Positions 33,046-43,956 of a stretch of 64,000 bases of DNA are shown here, one piece after another (position 1 is the first letter of the stretch; each line of letters opens with the position of its first letter). This DNA comes from Paramormyrops kingsleyae (lineage: Eukaryota > Chordata > Actinopteri > Osteoglossiformes > Mormyridae): assembly GCF_048594095.1 (NCBI RefSeq), contig NC_132812.1, positions 5,546,887-5,610,886 on the forward strand, read 5' to 3'. A program made the translations under genes and the position numbers. The notes beneath the pieces are model-generated. The model saw only the letters and a program-made list of their open reading frames with translations, searched no databases and was not told the DNA's origin.

Positions 33046-33740
33046 CCCGACACTGTCGCGCATGCGCTCTTTTGCAGTAAAGCGGTTGTGAGAAACTGCA
33101 CGTCGTTGTGGACAAGTTTAAAGTTTAAGGTAAGTAGTATTTAGCATTGTTTAGTTGTGTATATTGTTTAATAATCGCATTGCTGACTTTTTTGCAAACC
33201 AATATGTCCACATAATTAATCTGAAGGTAAGACACATCTGTACATATGGAACTCCAAAGTGTTCAAAAGTATTATGAAATATATGAGAATGATATTGTGA
33301 AATACAGCTCATTATTGTGAAATATATTGTATTCTGTTATATAAATTTACTTATTGTGAAATATGATTTCATATATTTTTAGCGCTCTTGTGAGCGCAGA
33401 ACGACTTCCATTTTGCAGTAAAGCGGGAAAAGTAAAGTATTTCATCATTCAGCGTCATGAAATGATGAAATAAGGCATCATGAAATGATGCAAAACGGCA
33501 ATATGAAATAAATACTGACTTTGAAAAAATATATATACATATTTCACAATAAGAAGTAGCGCTAGGCGATAAAACGATCTCGATTTTTTTTATCGATAAA
33601 AAAATGAGGATGATCACGATGATACACACAGACTATAAAACTCGATCAACCAAGTTTGCTCCGTTTTATAGAATGCGCTGAGACAGACAACTTGATGGCC
33701 TATCAAGCAGAGGTTTACTGAACGCTAGCCAAAAAACAAT

Positions 33741-34165
33741 CAATGGGTGCGTTCTACTTGGGCTTAGGTCTGTCTGCAGCTGACGCGACGTGGAACGCGA
33801 TCTGCCGGCGGCTGCAAGGGTGGAGTATAAACTGACTGCAGCCAAGTCGGACTACTTATACTCCTCGTAGTCTGTGACACCTGACTGCAATGGCAGCACT
33901 GCCAGAAGGGTGTAGATTAATCTATACAAAAATCACCTGCATGCACAGTACTTCTTTTACAATAACCAACTCCTGATACAAACTGTTAGCAGTGAATAAA
34001 ATTATTGTGTATTGTGGCTCTGTGTAAAAGGATAGCTGCAAGGAAAATTATCAAATACGTGTATTTCAAGGATTCAAAGTTATTATTGTCATGTACAGAG
34101 TACAATGCAATTCTTACTTGGATGCCTTCTTCACAGACTGGACGATTAAACCAAAAAAAGCAGCG
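33741..34165 (-). repeat. Dispersed repeat 'A', copy 2 (inverted)
   Basis: The reverse complement shares CATCCAAGTAAGAATTGCAT, CTGGCAGTGCTGCCATTGCA and GCAGACAGACCTAAGCCCAA-type segments with 19872-20452. It sits within the nested GACGTC element. Confidence 0.7.
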
Positions 34166-35689
34166 CAACATCACAGTAACTATGTGTATTGTGTATTGAG
34201 TGAATTATTGTTGTTTAAATTCACTTAGTTTTTGGTTTAAATGTATTTATTTTTGCTGTAATGTTGTAAGACACAAGGAGAGGGGGAGGTGTGTTATCAT
34301 CTGATCTGATACTCCCAATAAAAATGTATTAAGAATGCTGTGTGAGACTTTTTGTACTGAATTTGCTTAATGATACTAGGTTAACATAATATGGTATTAG
34401 AATATATAGTGGGGATTATTTTGTAATGAATAAAGCTGTAAATACATAAATTACGTCTAAAGTAAGTCTATGTGTGACGTTAAAACGACGTCTACACCGA
34501 CCATTTCCGGACTGTTTTTTCACCTTATACAGACGTCTTATAGTTGTCATAACTGAACATCCAGAGAACGTCTAAAAAAGACGTCATAAAAACTTTCATT
34601 CTGCACCCTCTGAAGACCTCTTTTCTACGGTAGGCCAAGACGTCTAAAAGACGTCATTTCAACGTCATATTGTTTGCTGGGCTGTTTATTAATGTTCCAT
34701 TAGGATGTCCAGAGGACAGCCACAGGATATCCTTCAGCTTTGACCTTTTTTGAAAAAAAATTTTAAAATTCGTTGAAATATATATTTTTATTGTAAGAAC
34801 ATTAGAAATTTTCTTTAAGTTTCTAATTTAACAAATGGCATTAAGAAAAATACAACATAAATATTAAGACAACACATTTTAAAGGTCTTCTTGTGAACAT
34901 TTCATTCTGAGTCATCAGTATCGATGGCCGGATATTGCTTCCTTACTTCAGAACCTGTGCCCTGTAACAAAAGCATTTATGGAATGTTTGATCCCAATCC
35001 ATTGATTACTTCATTACTGCTAATTAAAACTGTCAGCACAGGCGATAGATATCTCCTCAACTCTTCCTAGAAAATTCATAGCAATACCGTTAGCTCGTTC
35101 TGACAGGAATTTTAAATGTTGATTTAATCGGTTTAATACCAATGACACTAAAAAATAATGTAGGGTTACGCCTAAATGTGTTTCAACCCATCGTATTTTA
35201 TCACTTTATACACGTTAATATGATACTTAGAGGATTTTATTAAAGTTTTATGCACAAAGAAGAGTGTCGCATCTTACCCGTAACTGTGCTTTGAACTGCG
35301 CGTGAGGGTGAGCGAGGGAGCGCGAGCCGCAAAAAGCGTCTCCATGGCATCAAGTACAAAAACACAGCTGGCCTAAGTTTGAATCTGACTGCAATTCACT
35401 AGCATGTAGCATGCAATTCACTCGACAGCCATGCATATCCAGTCAGTTTTTATATATTTATATATTTATAAATACTGTTCCTGCGGGCTGTCATAATAAA
35501 TTGTTTCTGAAAGATTTATTTATTTTTAATAGTGGCACAGAAGAACGGGCTTCACTCCTATAGTTCTATAATTGTTAGAGAGCTAGACCACAAAAAAAAA
35601 GAATAAATCAAGTTAATAAACCGTTATATAAAACCGTGCGACCTCTTTTTGTTACTATATTTTTCATAGTAACACGGACTTCCTTGGGT

Positions 35690-36110
35690 CATCCTTAGGA
35701 CGTCCTCAAAGGACGAGTTTTGGACATCCTGATGGAACATTAATATAAGATACTTTTACTTCAGATAAAATTATTTATTTAAAATGCTATTCTGGAAGCT
35801 GTCAAAACAACTTGCTTTTGAATGATTTCTTTAATTGTTCATAGTAACACGGTCGTCTTTATTGTTCATAGTAACACGGTCGTCCTTAGGTCCTCCTCAG
35901 GATGTCCTCTTTTGGTCCGGAAATCGTCCTCAAAGGACGAGTTCTGGACATCCTGATGGAACATTAATAAAAGGAAGTACTTCAGATAAAATTATTTATT
36001 TAAAATGCTATTCCTGGAAACTGTCACAACAACTTGCTTTTGAAGGATTTCTTTAGTGTTCATAATAACACGGTCGTCCTAAGGACGTCCTTAGGACATC
36101 CCCAAAAAAG
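35690..36110. repeat. 224-bp direct repeat, two units
   Basis: GGACATCCTGATGGAACATT occurs at 35722 and 35946. The following AT-rich stretch (ACTTCAGATAAAATTATTTA) and a CAACTTGCTTTTGAA segment repeat in the same order, as does GTAACACGGTCGTC. Confidence 0.85.
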
Positions 36111-36459
36111 GGACGTATTGCGGACGACCTAAGGACGTCCTCTGCAAATTCAGGAACTCCGTTGTCACAGCGACCAGTTCCAGGTGTACTTTCGACTCAG
36201 CATGGAGCAGTTCGACAGCCTGTTAAGTAGAGTGGGACCTAGCATCACTAAGATGTGGACAAATTATCGAGAGTCAATTCCTCCAACGCAGCGTCTGGCA
36301 ATTTGCTTGAGGTTGGCATTTTAATTGGAAATAAAACTTCATTTCAGTAGAGTATCTAATTGAATTGAATTAATAATGTTTTGAATTAAACTGCCGGCAT
36401 TCAAATTTCCCGCCAAAATACTCCGTCCACTTTATTGTGCATGGGTATGCTATATATGA

Positions 36460-36677
36460 TGTAGTTTTCGAGCGGCTGCATCATCATCCGGGATTGAGGA
36501 AGAGAGAAATTTAAGGACTCGCAGAAACTCGTAATACAAAGAAGACGATATTTATTAACAGACTGAACAGCAAACGAAACACTTCTTGTCTCTCGTTTCT
36601 TTTTAGCTCACCGCAAGCTAACCATTCCTCCGTGGGGGCGCTGTAGCGCTCCGTTAAACCCTTTTTAATACACTACA
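36460..36677 (-). repeat. 3' LTR of outer gypsy
   Basis: 218 bp; on the plus strand TGTAGTTTTC…ATACACTACA. Preceded, in the coding direction, by the purine run CAGGGGAGGAAAG at 36678-36690, the polypurine tract. Confidence 0.92.
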
Positions 36678-36814
36678 CTTTCCTCCCCTGAACATTAATG
36701 CTTCCTCCAAATCACAGAAGAACCAACCATTTTAGAAAAGACACTGTTCACTTCTCAAACCCAAAAACAAGAAATCAAAATCAACAACACCTTTACACCA
36801 TATCGAACAGTGTT

Positions 36815-37535
36815 TTACAGATTTAATCTCTGTGGAGCCCTTTTTACCCGGAAAGGCCTATTATAAACAGAACCTTGAGATATTTCTGGTATTTCTGCTG
36901 AATTTCCAGTCACACTTAACCCTTTTTCAGAAGTGTCACGCAAGTTTTTAGCCGACAGTGTTTCCACCTCCTGCTCAGCCACCTTCAATTGTGTTGCTCT
37001 CAACTGATCTACATGCTTTCTGTAGGCTTGTCCTTCAACCCAGACCAGGTATGTAACCGGACCTAACGGTCTCTCAATTTTTCCTAGCTTCCACTTTTCT
37101 TTCCCTCCCCTGAATTGCTTCACCAGCACCATCTGCTGTGGGAAAAATGCCCGCACACGAGCAGAACTTGTTGTCTGCACTTGCTGCTTTTCCTGCATTT
37201 GAGAAGAGAACCAAGGCTGTATCTGAGACAGCCTCATTCTAATCTTTCGTTTTAGATACAATTCAGACGGAGTTTTTTCCGTCACTGTCAAAGGAGCATT
37301 TCTGTAACTGAACAAAAATCTATCAATGCAACACTGTATTGTAATGTCCAAATCCTTCTGTTTGTCCAATGACTGTTTAAAAGTTTGAACCAATCTTTCC
37401 ATCAACCCATTCGAGGCTGGATGGTAAGCTGCCGATTTCACATGTTTTACTCCATTATTTTCCAAAAAGGTTTCAAAGTCCCTGGACACAAATTGAGGTC
37501 CATTATCTGAAACGATTACTTTAGGCAATCCATAG
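36815..37535 (-). pseudogene. Integrase core and C-terminus of outer gypsy
   Basis: Begins YGLPKVIVSDNGPQFVSRDF, with the second catalytic Asp, then HPASNGLMERLVQTFK with the Glu. A chromodomain-less tail with LVKQFRGGKEKWKLGKI and PVTYLVWVEG follows, up to the stop at 36815. It is the direct continuation of the integrase N-terminal part at 44418-44742; the 6.9-kb inner gypsy separates them after the codons for MRSMFAS. Confidence 0.88.
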
Positions 37536-37539
37536 CTAG

Positions 37540-37871
37540 TGTTACCCGTCTCAGGCTGGAGAGACCCGAAGAGGTAAGTGGAATACACTGCAGAAAAGTA
37601 CGACAGACACATGAATTTGCCGCGAGCTCTGTTGAAGTTTTATGAACTCTGACCTGAGCTGCTCAATTCCACCTCTCAAAAGCGCTAAGCGCCCTCTACA
37701 GGAGGCACAAATGACCATTTCAGGGTTAACCCAAAAATACATTGGAGTCAGTAATGTATTTAGTGATGTGACATTGTTCCTCATACATTTTTTAATTTGT
37801 GAATGAGGGGTCAATCTTTTTTATATACACAATATCTGCACACAGACAGTTATAATCTTCGACCCTCTACA
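37540..37871 (-). repeat. 3' LTR of inner gypsy
   Basis: 332 bp, plus-strand TGTTACCCGT…CCCTCTACA. The pol stop codon lies inside it (37850). Open frames within the LTR on this strand are not genes. Confidence 0.93.
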
Positions 37872-40800
37872 CTCTCCCCTATTTTCTTAGATGGCTTCTG
37901 ACATCTGAGTAATCTTTGACCCATGCTACATTGCTTTAACCCTTTTTTTTCTTTTTGTTCCCCCACCTCAGTACCCATGATGACCCCAATGACAGCAGGG
38001 ATGAGTGGGCATACACTGGTAGTAGAGAGTATTATTATGTGGGATGAATTGCTGTGTACTGTAGACCAAAGTGCTTTTGCCCCTGCTCTCCAAGGTCGAC
38101 ATGATGGTTCACCCAAAGCATCATAAGTGAACATTCCCCGGGGTTTTCCCACTCTTTGTGTCCTTCTCACATTGCTTTCCTCCACCACCTCAGTTTCATC
38201 TTCTATGTCTCTTCCCCCTTCTGCTTCATTCCTTAGCCTCTCCTGACCTTTATCTGGCATTGCAGGCTTTGGACTTGGGACAAACTTTGGTGTCTCCACG
38301 GGTCCCTGATCCAAATCCAGGATCTGATTTTCCAAAGAATCACATCTTTCATCAGGACGGAATTCCGTTGCTGTCGGACGAAGGTGAGAATGGGTTTGGG
38401 TTGTTCGAGTTACAGGTTCCTTTTCCGTTTGTGGAATGGTCACAAATTTGTAGCAAGGTATATTCTTACAAAGTTCATATCGGTAAGTGTGTCCTTCCTC
38501 ATCTGAGGTATCTGATTCAGACTCATTCTCTGATTGGGGTATTACTTGCTTGTTTGGTTGTCCTTTCTTTTTCTCCTTTCTTTTAGCATTAGGCACTTCT
38601 AAAGGTAGGTCATTCACAGCCAGCAGGAGGTTGCGGTGCAACACACGAAGAGTCTTGGAACCTGTCTCGGATTGTATTCTGTACACCGGGCCATCACCAA
38701 TGCGCTCGACTATCCGATGTACATCCTTCTCCCAGTATGCACGCAACTTTCCCGGGCCACCTCTTTCGGAAAGGTTTCTGACCAACACCCGGTCTCCTGG
38801 TTGAAGGATGGCACCTCTCATTCCTCGGTCATAGTATTTCTTGCCCTTCGCTGAAGACCTTCGGCTGTTCTCTTTTGCAATCTGATATGCTTTTCTCATT
38901 CTGTCTTCCCATTGCTGCACAAAAGCGTGTTGGTTTGAACTATCTTTATTAATTTTCAGATTAAACAACAAGTCGACAGGCAATCGGGGTGATCTGCCGT
39001 ACAAGAGGAAAAATGGAGAATAGCCGGTCGATTCGTGCCTGGTACAATTATAAGCATGCACCACGTGAGGCAAGTAGTCTTTCCATTCATTTTTTTTTTC
39101 TTCCTCTAGAGTCCTGAGCATTTGCAGAATTGTCCGATTTAGCCTCTCCACAGGATTACCCTGAGGATGATGTGGTGTGGTCCTTGAGTGGGCTATTCCT
39201 GACAGCTGTTGTAACCTCTGAAACAGGTGGTTCTCAAATTCTTTGCCTTGGTCGTGGTGTAGTCTTTCGGGATACCCAAATTGAGGAATGAAGTCCTGAA
39301 AGATCTTCTCCGCCGCGGTTTTGCCTGACTTATTCCTCGTTGGATATGCCTGGGCAAATCGCGTGAAATGGTCAACCAACAGAAGAATATACTCATAACT
39401 GCCTTTGCTCGGCTCAAGATGCATGTAGTCCACACTGACCAGCTCAAATGGGGAACTGGATGAAAGGGAACCCATGGGTGCTCTTTGATGGACGTGGGGA
39501 TGTTTTTGTTGTATACAGGGACACTTGGTGGTTATGTACTCCTCTATCTCCTTCCCCATTGAGGGCCAGTAAAAGCGTTCACGGGCAAGATGAAGCACTT
39601 TCTCAACTCCCACATGCCCCATTTCATTGTGCAACTTTTTAATCACCATGGCTCTAAACTGCGGAGGGAGAACTAACTGGCAGTGCTGCCCTGCTTTTCT
39701 ATACAAAATTCCATCTTCCATATCTAATTTTGTCCATTCAAAGAGGAGTCTCCTCGTTTCCTTTTTCATGAGATTCTTATCTTTCCCATTTGGTGTCCAG
39801 CCTCGTCCTTTCAACTGGATTACCTCACCGATTGCTGGGTCGCTTCGTTGTGCTGCTCTGACTTCTTCGGGAGTGACAGTGAAACTACTCTCCCCAGTGA
39901 ACAAAATTTCCTTCCTTGGAGTGTTGAGCTCTAAGGCAGCTACCCACGGCACATCACTGTCGGCCACAGCTTTACTACCCCGCCACACAGCATACACTGT
40001 TTCGGGGGAAAACGTTTCGTTGTGTTCTGTTATGATATCCGTCAGTTTCACGGGGTGCCTTGACAGTGTATCGGCGTCAACATTGGCTTTACCCGGTCTG
40101 TATTTGATGTCAAAATGAAAGTCTGCTAACTCCCCCACCCAGCGCTGCCCAACCGCGTTCAACCTTGCTGTGCTGAGGACATAGGTCAGCGGATTGTTAT
40201 CGGTGTAAACTGTGAATGTTGGGGCATGATAAAGATAATCTCTGAATTTATCACAGATGGCCCATTTAAGTGCCAAAAACTCCAGTTTACCCGAATGCAA
40301 ATGGTAGTTTTTTTCCGCTGTTGTTAACGTACAGGACCCATATCCAATGACACGGAGTTTATTGCCCTGTTGCTGATACAGCACGGCCCCTAGGCCTTCA
40401 TTGGAAGCATCCGTGTGTAACACAAAAGGTAGATCAAAATTTGGGTAAGCCAGCACTGGTGGACTAGTTAACATGTCTACAAATCGGGAAACAACACTCC
40501 GATGTTCATCAGTCCAAACAACTGGGGTCTTGGAGCTAAGTTGGCCATTTTCTTTTGATCTTGATGCACCCAGACGACTGGGAACCTGAGGACTGCGTGT
40601 ACTATCATTCGTCCCAGTGGGCCTTTGGAGAAGCTCAAAGAGTGGCTTAGCTATTCTGGAGAAGTCTTGGATATAGGACCTGTAATAACTTAGAAACCCA
40701 AGCAGCGCTCGCACTTCTCCCACTGTGTGGGGTTCTTTGTTCTTCAAGGTCCTGACAGCTTCCAAATCTGCTGGGTCTATCTGAATCCCCTCTCCTGACA

Positions 40801-42703
40801 CCAAACGACCAATGTATCGAACCTGTCTCTTAAATAGCTCACATTTATTTGGACGGAGCTTAATTCCATGCTCCCTCACTTTCTGAAACACTTTTCGGAG
40901 ATCATCGACATGATCACTGAAGGACTTTGAGTAGCACAGCACATCATCTAAATAGGGAACACAGCATTCATCTCGGATGCCCTCCAACACTCCTTCCATA
41001 CATCGCTGAAATGCGGCTGGGGCATTCATTAATCCAAAAGGGATACGCACCCATTCGTATAATCCCCATGGGGTATTGAAGGCAGTGACATATCGAGAAT
41101 CCTCACTCACAAACCCCTGATGGTACGCGCTTCCCTGATCCAGAATGGAAAACCACGAATTTCCCTCCAAGCTGTCTAGCAGATCTTGAATCCTGGGAAG
41201 GGGGTGTCGGTCAGAGATTGTCTTTCGGTTGAGATCTCGGAAATCAACACACAACCGCAAGCTGTTGTCCTTTTTTCGAACGCATACCACTGGTGACGAG
41301 TACGAAGACGACGACTTTCTGATCCATCCCCTGTTCAACAGGTTTTGTACATAGTCTTTAACCTCCTTATAAAGGGGTTTTGGGATGGCATTATAGCATC
41401 TCTGGACCGGTGTGTTATCTGATAGACTGATTTTCAGCTGAAGATCAGGAATACATCCAATATCTCCCTCCTCCTGAGCAAACACATCTGATTCCTCAAA
41501 CAACATTTTCTTCACTACATCTTGTTCCTGGTCGCTAAGATGTTCAAGATCAACAGGGGGGTGCCACTTTTTTCCCTCTCTCCTCCCATGATATCCTTCA
41601 CTGTTACAAACATTATCCGTTGACCTTGTCTGGGATGAGCACAAAACTGCACTGCCGATCTGTCTATCTGACTGCTCAATGTTGGAGGATGAGTATATTG
41701 GTCTCGCTCCACTGATAGCTTCTATGTTTCCTAAGATAAGCCTCGATGGTAGATAAATGTTGTGATTTGTGGAATTCTGAATTGGAATTTTTACTGTTTT
41801 GGAGGCACCAGGGGGCACATTTACAACAGCAGGAAACAACTCCAGCCCTTCTGGGACGAAACTTCCTGACGTTGGTTCAAAAATCATGGTCCCTCCCTTG
41901 TGCCATGTCTTTACTCGACATCTCACCTCTAAGACTTGACCACCAGGAATGGTGACTCCAAATTTACCAGTCTTTACTTCCGATCTTACAGTATATTCTT
42001 TGGTAATGTTAGAATTCACTGTGGACACTAATGTTTCAGTGGCATCTTTTGGCATCTGCAAGGTCTCAGATAGCAGATCAATCAGATTGATGCTGTTTGC
42101 ACAATCGCTGTTCTCCCTTATTATCTCTTCAATTACATTGAATCCGAGCAGCAGACAGCCCCCGCACTTCTGACTCACCAACAGGGGAACCTGGATGGCT
42201 ATGCTGTTTTGTTTACCATTTGAGATCTCTAACAAGGCTTCAACCCATCCATCAAAGGGTACAGTGGTCCCATTCGCTGCAGTGACAGAAAGCTGGCTAT
42301 CCGCTAATAAAGATTCAAGGGGTTGGATTTTGACTTTTGGTAACGTTTCTGTTAGCCAGACCCGTCCAACAATACTGACCTGGGCTCCCGTGTCCAAAAG
42401 CATTTGAGTCCAGACACCATTTAACAGACAAGTGATCATACAACGACTGCCAATCAGCTGAGCAACACGTTTCTTTTCAGCTCCATTGGATGTGTTCGGC
42501 ATTACAGGCTTCTCACCTCTAAATGCACCAGAAGGACGTTGGGACACTAGATCCTTTGCGGTCACTGGTGGCCCCCCCCCAGTGACCTTCTCTCGTTTGA
42601 CATTCGACTTCTCGTGAGACAGCCCACAGCTCGATGCCCTGCTTGACCACATCGGAAACAGTGAGTACACACTTCCGCGTTTTGGGATATACATTGTTTG
42701 CAT
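37850..42703 (-). CDS. pol: Pol polyprotein of inner gypsy (protease, RT, RNase H, integrase)
   Basis: 1617 codons without a stop, counted from an ATG at 42703; the natural product starts in gag and enters by -1 slippage. Protease active site LLDTGAQVSIVG is near residue 105. RT shows CVDFRDLNRKT and PYLDDVLCYS (YLDD near residue 585). RNase H has HTDASNEGLGAVLY near 763. Integrase has the HHCC finger (HNEMGHVGVEKVL…KCPCIQ, near 1023) and a DDE core (SVDYMH; HHDQGKEF near 1151; NPVERLNRTI). A long acidic/polar C-terminal extension of about 250 residues follows, ending with a hydrophobic stretch (IIILSTTSVCPLIPAVIGVI). The last codons cross the polypurine tract into the LTR. It copies the element RNA and inserts it. 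Confidence 0.93.
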   Translation of the reverse strand: MQTMYIPKRGSVYSLFPMWSSRASSCGLSHEKSNVKREKVTGGGPPVTAKDLVSQRPSGAFRGEKPVMPNTSNGAEKKRVAQLIGSRCMITCLLNGVWTQMLLDTGAQVSIVGRVWLTETLPKVKIQPLESLLADSQLSVTAANGTTVPFDGWVEALLEISNGKQNSIAIQVPLLVSQKCGGCLLLGFNVIEEIIRENSDCANSINLIDLLSETLQMPKDATETLVSTVNSNITKEYTVRSEVKTGKFGVTIPGGQVLEVRCRVKTWHKGGTMIFEPTSGSFVPEGLELFPAVVNVPPGASKTVKIPIQNSTNHNIYLPSRLILGNIEAISGARPIYSSSNIEQSDRQIGSAVLCSSQTRSTDNVCNSEGYHGRREGKKWHPPVDLEHLSDQEQDVVKKMLFEESDVFAQEEGDIGCIPDLQLKISLSDNTPVQRCYNAIPKPLYKEVKDYVQNLLNRGWIRKSSSSYSSPVVCVRKKDNSLRLCVDFRDLNRKTISDRHPLPRIQDLLDSLEGNSWFSILDQGSAYHQGFVSEDSRYVTAFNTPWGLYEWVRIPFGLMNAPAAFQRCMEGVLEGIRDECCVPYLDDVLCYSKSFSDHVDDLRKVFQKVREHGIKLRPNKCELFKRQVRYIGRLVSGEGIQIDPADLEAVRTLKNKEPHTVGEVRALLGFLSYYRSYIQDFSRIAKPLFELLQRPTGTNDSTRSPQVPSRLGASRSKENGQLSSKTPVVWTDEHRSVVSRFVDMLTSPPVLAYPNFDLPFVLHTDASNEGLGAVLYQQQGNKLRVIGYGSCTLTTAEKNYHLHSGKLEFLALKWAICDKFRDYLYHAPTFTVYTDNNPLTYVLSTARLNAVGQRWVGELADFHFDIKYRPGKANVDADTLSRHPVKLTDIITEHNETFSPETVYAVWRGSKAVADSDVPWVAALELNTPRKEILFTGESSFTVTPEEVRAAQRSDPAIGEVIQLKGRGWTPNGKDKNLMKKETRRLLFEWTKLDMEDGILYRKAGQHCQLVLPPQFRAMVIKKLHNEMGHVGVEKVLHLARERFYWPSMGKEIEEYITTKCPCIQQKHPHVHQRAPMGSLSSSSPFELVSVDYMHLEPSKGSYEYILLLVDHFTRFAQAYPTRNKSGKTAAEKIFQDFIPQFGYPERLHHDQGKEFENHLFQRLQQLSGIAHSRTTPHHPQGNPVERLNRTILQMLRTLEEEKKNEWKDYLPHVVHAYNCTRHESTGYSPFFLLYGRSPRLPVDLLFNLKINKDSSNQHAFVQQWEDRMRKAYQIAKENSRRSSAKGKKYYDRGMRGAILQPGDRVLVRNLSERGGPGKLRAYWEKDVHRIVERIGDGPVYRIQSETGSKTLRVLHRNLLLAVNDLPLEVPNAKRKEKKKGQPNKQVIPQSENESESDTSDEEGHTYRYELCKNIPCYKFVTIPQTEKEPVTRTTQTHSHLRPTATEFRPDERCDSLENQILDLDQGPVETPKFVPSPKPAMPDKGQERLRNEAEGGRDIEDETEVVEESNVRRTQRVGKPRGMFTYDALGEPSCRPWRAGAKALWSTVHSNSSHIIILSTTSVCPLIPAVIGVIMGTEVGEQKEKKGLKQCSMGQRLLRCQKPSKKIGESVEGRRL
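37872..37880 (-). other. Polypurine tract of inner gypsy
   Basis: AGGGGAGAG in the coding direction, immediately before the 3' LTR; it primes plus-strand DNA. Here it is also translated as part of pol. Confidence 0.75.
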
Positions 42704-43956
42704 TTACCCTTTACTTCTGAATTTAGTGGTTGTTGTGTACTTGTTGCTACTATTTCGGTTTGTCGTTGGGTGCCAGAGTCCATGGACATGACAACTTTCT
42801 CTAGGTTCTTTGTCAACGCCGATACTTGTGCAGAAAGTTCATGAATGGCATCACGATTAGCTTTAACTTCTGCATGACTCAAGGGAGCATAATGCCTGTC
42901 CACATGATCCTGTTGGGTGACACTTGCAACCGTGGCCCTCGGTTTATGTGTGTAACCGATTCGTTTCTGCCTTTCAGTTTCCTCACTAACAGACTGTGTG
43001 ATCAGTTCCAGAATCTGATCGTCGGTGGTTGTCTGTGTCACTATTACTGCTTTAATGTCCCTCCGGACAAATGTGTACTTTTCATTCAGACCCTGGTACA
43101 GTGAGTGTAGGAAAACACCTTGGACTAGTTTACGATCATACTGAAACTCAGATTCGGTTTGTCCTGAAGCAAATAACACTCTCTGCTTAAGCCCCATTAA
43201 CCTGTACACAAACTGTTGAGGGGATTCTTTGTCCTGTTGTTTAGCGTTACTCAGTTCCTGAAATAATTCAGTGCTACTTTTGTCCCTAAGGTGTGCTCTC
43301 AGGAACCGTCTTAACTCAGCCACCGTAAGGCTGTCTTTTGTGATAAGCATCTCTTTAAAGGTACCAGGTTTGATTACCTTTAACACAGTTCGAATTATTT
43401 CTGTCTCTGTGAAATTTTCTGCAATACCCTCATCAATTTGTTTGCAAATGCTGTTAAAACTCAAATCTGAGTTTGAATCAGAAATTTGTCCACCATAAAT
43501 TTTAAACTCTCTACGTGGTAAATAAGATGCAACATCAGAGAACTTAATCAGACCAGTCATTTGATCTGGCGGTCTAGCCAGTGGAACGGTTTTGTCAGGT
43601 ATTACAGGTGAGGTCAGACCTGTAGGTTGTGTTACCTGCACCCTGACAGCTGCTCCAGTTCCTTTGATGTTGGAAGCCAAACCTCGCCCTGCGGCAACCA
43701 ACTCACAAACAAGGTCATAAAGGGTCAGCAAGCGGGCCATTCCTTGGTCCTCTAGACTCTGCAGTTGTTCTCCTCGCATGAAATCAACGACGAAGTCGTA
43801 AAGTTCCACCTCTGCTGCATCCTCAGTTGGACACGCCCCTCCTTCCTCCTCCATGCAACACAAGGACACTTTGTAGAGTGCCTTGCCGTTTGAAGAGCTG
43901 ACCAACCAGTGAAGCTGTTCCTCAATCTCCCACCGTAGTTCTCGGAGAGTAGTCAT
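42562..43956 (-). CDS. gag: Gag protein of inner gypsy
   Basis: 464 codons from an ATG at 43956. A capsid-like region (LRRFLRAHLRDKSSTELFQEL; SPQQFVYRLMGLKQRVLFAS; LVQGVFLHSLYQGL) precedes a long linker and one zinc knuckle, HCFRCGQAGHRAVGC (Cys-Cys-His-Cys). It ends SLGGGHQ-TGA just after the slip site. The N-terminus (about 150 residues) is Glu-rich and not assignable. Gag packages the element RNA into particles. The frame is unbroken. Confidence 0.92.
   Translation of the reverse strand: MTTLRELRWEIEEQLHWLVSSSNGKALYKVSLCCMEEEGGACPTEDAAEVELYDFVVDFMRGEQLQSLEDQGMARLLTLYDLVCELVAAGRGLASNIKGTGAAVRVQVTQPTGLTSPVIPDKTVPLARPPDQMTGLIKFSDVASYLPRREFKIYGGQISDSNSDLSFNSICKQIDEGIAENFTETEIIRTVLKVIKPGTFKEMLITKDSLTVAELRRFLRAHLRDKSSTELFQELSNAKQQDKESPQQFVYRLMGLKQRVLFASGQTESEFQYDRKLVQGVFLHSLYQGLNEKYTFVRRDIKAVIVTQTTTDDQILELITQSVSEETERQKRIGYTHKPRATVASVTQQDHVDRHYAPLSHAEVKANRDAIHELSAQVSALTKNLEKVVMSMDSGTQRQTEIVATSTQQPLNSEVKGKCKQCISQNAEVCTHCFRCGQAGHRAVGCLTRSRMSNERRSLGGGHQ
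42572..42580 (-). promoter_or_regulatory. -1 ribosomal frameshift site (G9) between gag and pol
   Basis: On the coding strand nine G lie between ACT and CCACCAG. In the gag frame they read CTG GGG GGG GGC; a one-base backward slip of the two GGG codons gives ACT GGG GGG GGG CCA, the pol frame. This fits the X XXY YYZ rule with G GGG GGG. Gag terminates 9 bases after the last G-containing codon. Frame phases of the two long frames are exactly -1 apart. Confidence 0.8.

Larger units (their letters stand above)
32641..34677. mobile_element. Related nested element with GACGTC-rich ends
   Basis: The left end is CCACCAAACATGAGACGTCC and the right end, reversed, CCCAGCAAACAATATGACGT. Subterminal parts carry repeated AGACGTC/GACGTCT. 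The style resembles its host element (short palindromic GACGTC arrays, CAGCAA start), suggesting one superfamily. It contains an A25 run and an inverted copy of repeat A. Boundaries are accurate to a few bases; the duplication is unclear. Confidence 0.55.
31659..36143. mobile_element. Unclassified element rich in GGACGTCC motifs, inside transposase exon
   Basis: The left end is CAGCAAGTCGTCCTTAGGTC and the right end, reversed, AGAGGACGTCCTTAGGTC. GCAAA flanks both sides (31654-31658 and 36144-36148), and deleting the element with one copy restores the transposase frame exactly. Both subterminal regions are packed with the palindrome-like AGGACGTCCT. The right side contains a 224-bp direct repeat. 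No transposase was found, and a 5-bp duplication does not match hAT (8), Harbinger (3) or Tc1 (TA). It hosts another element at 32641-34677. Confidence 0.7.
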
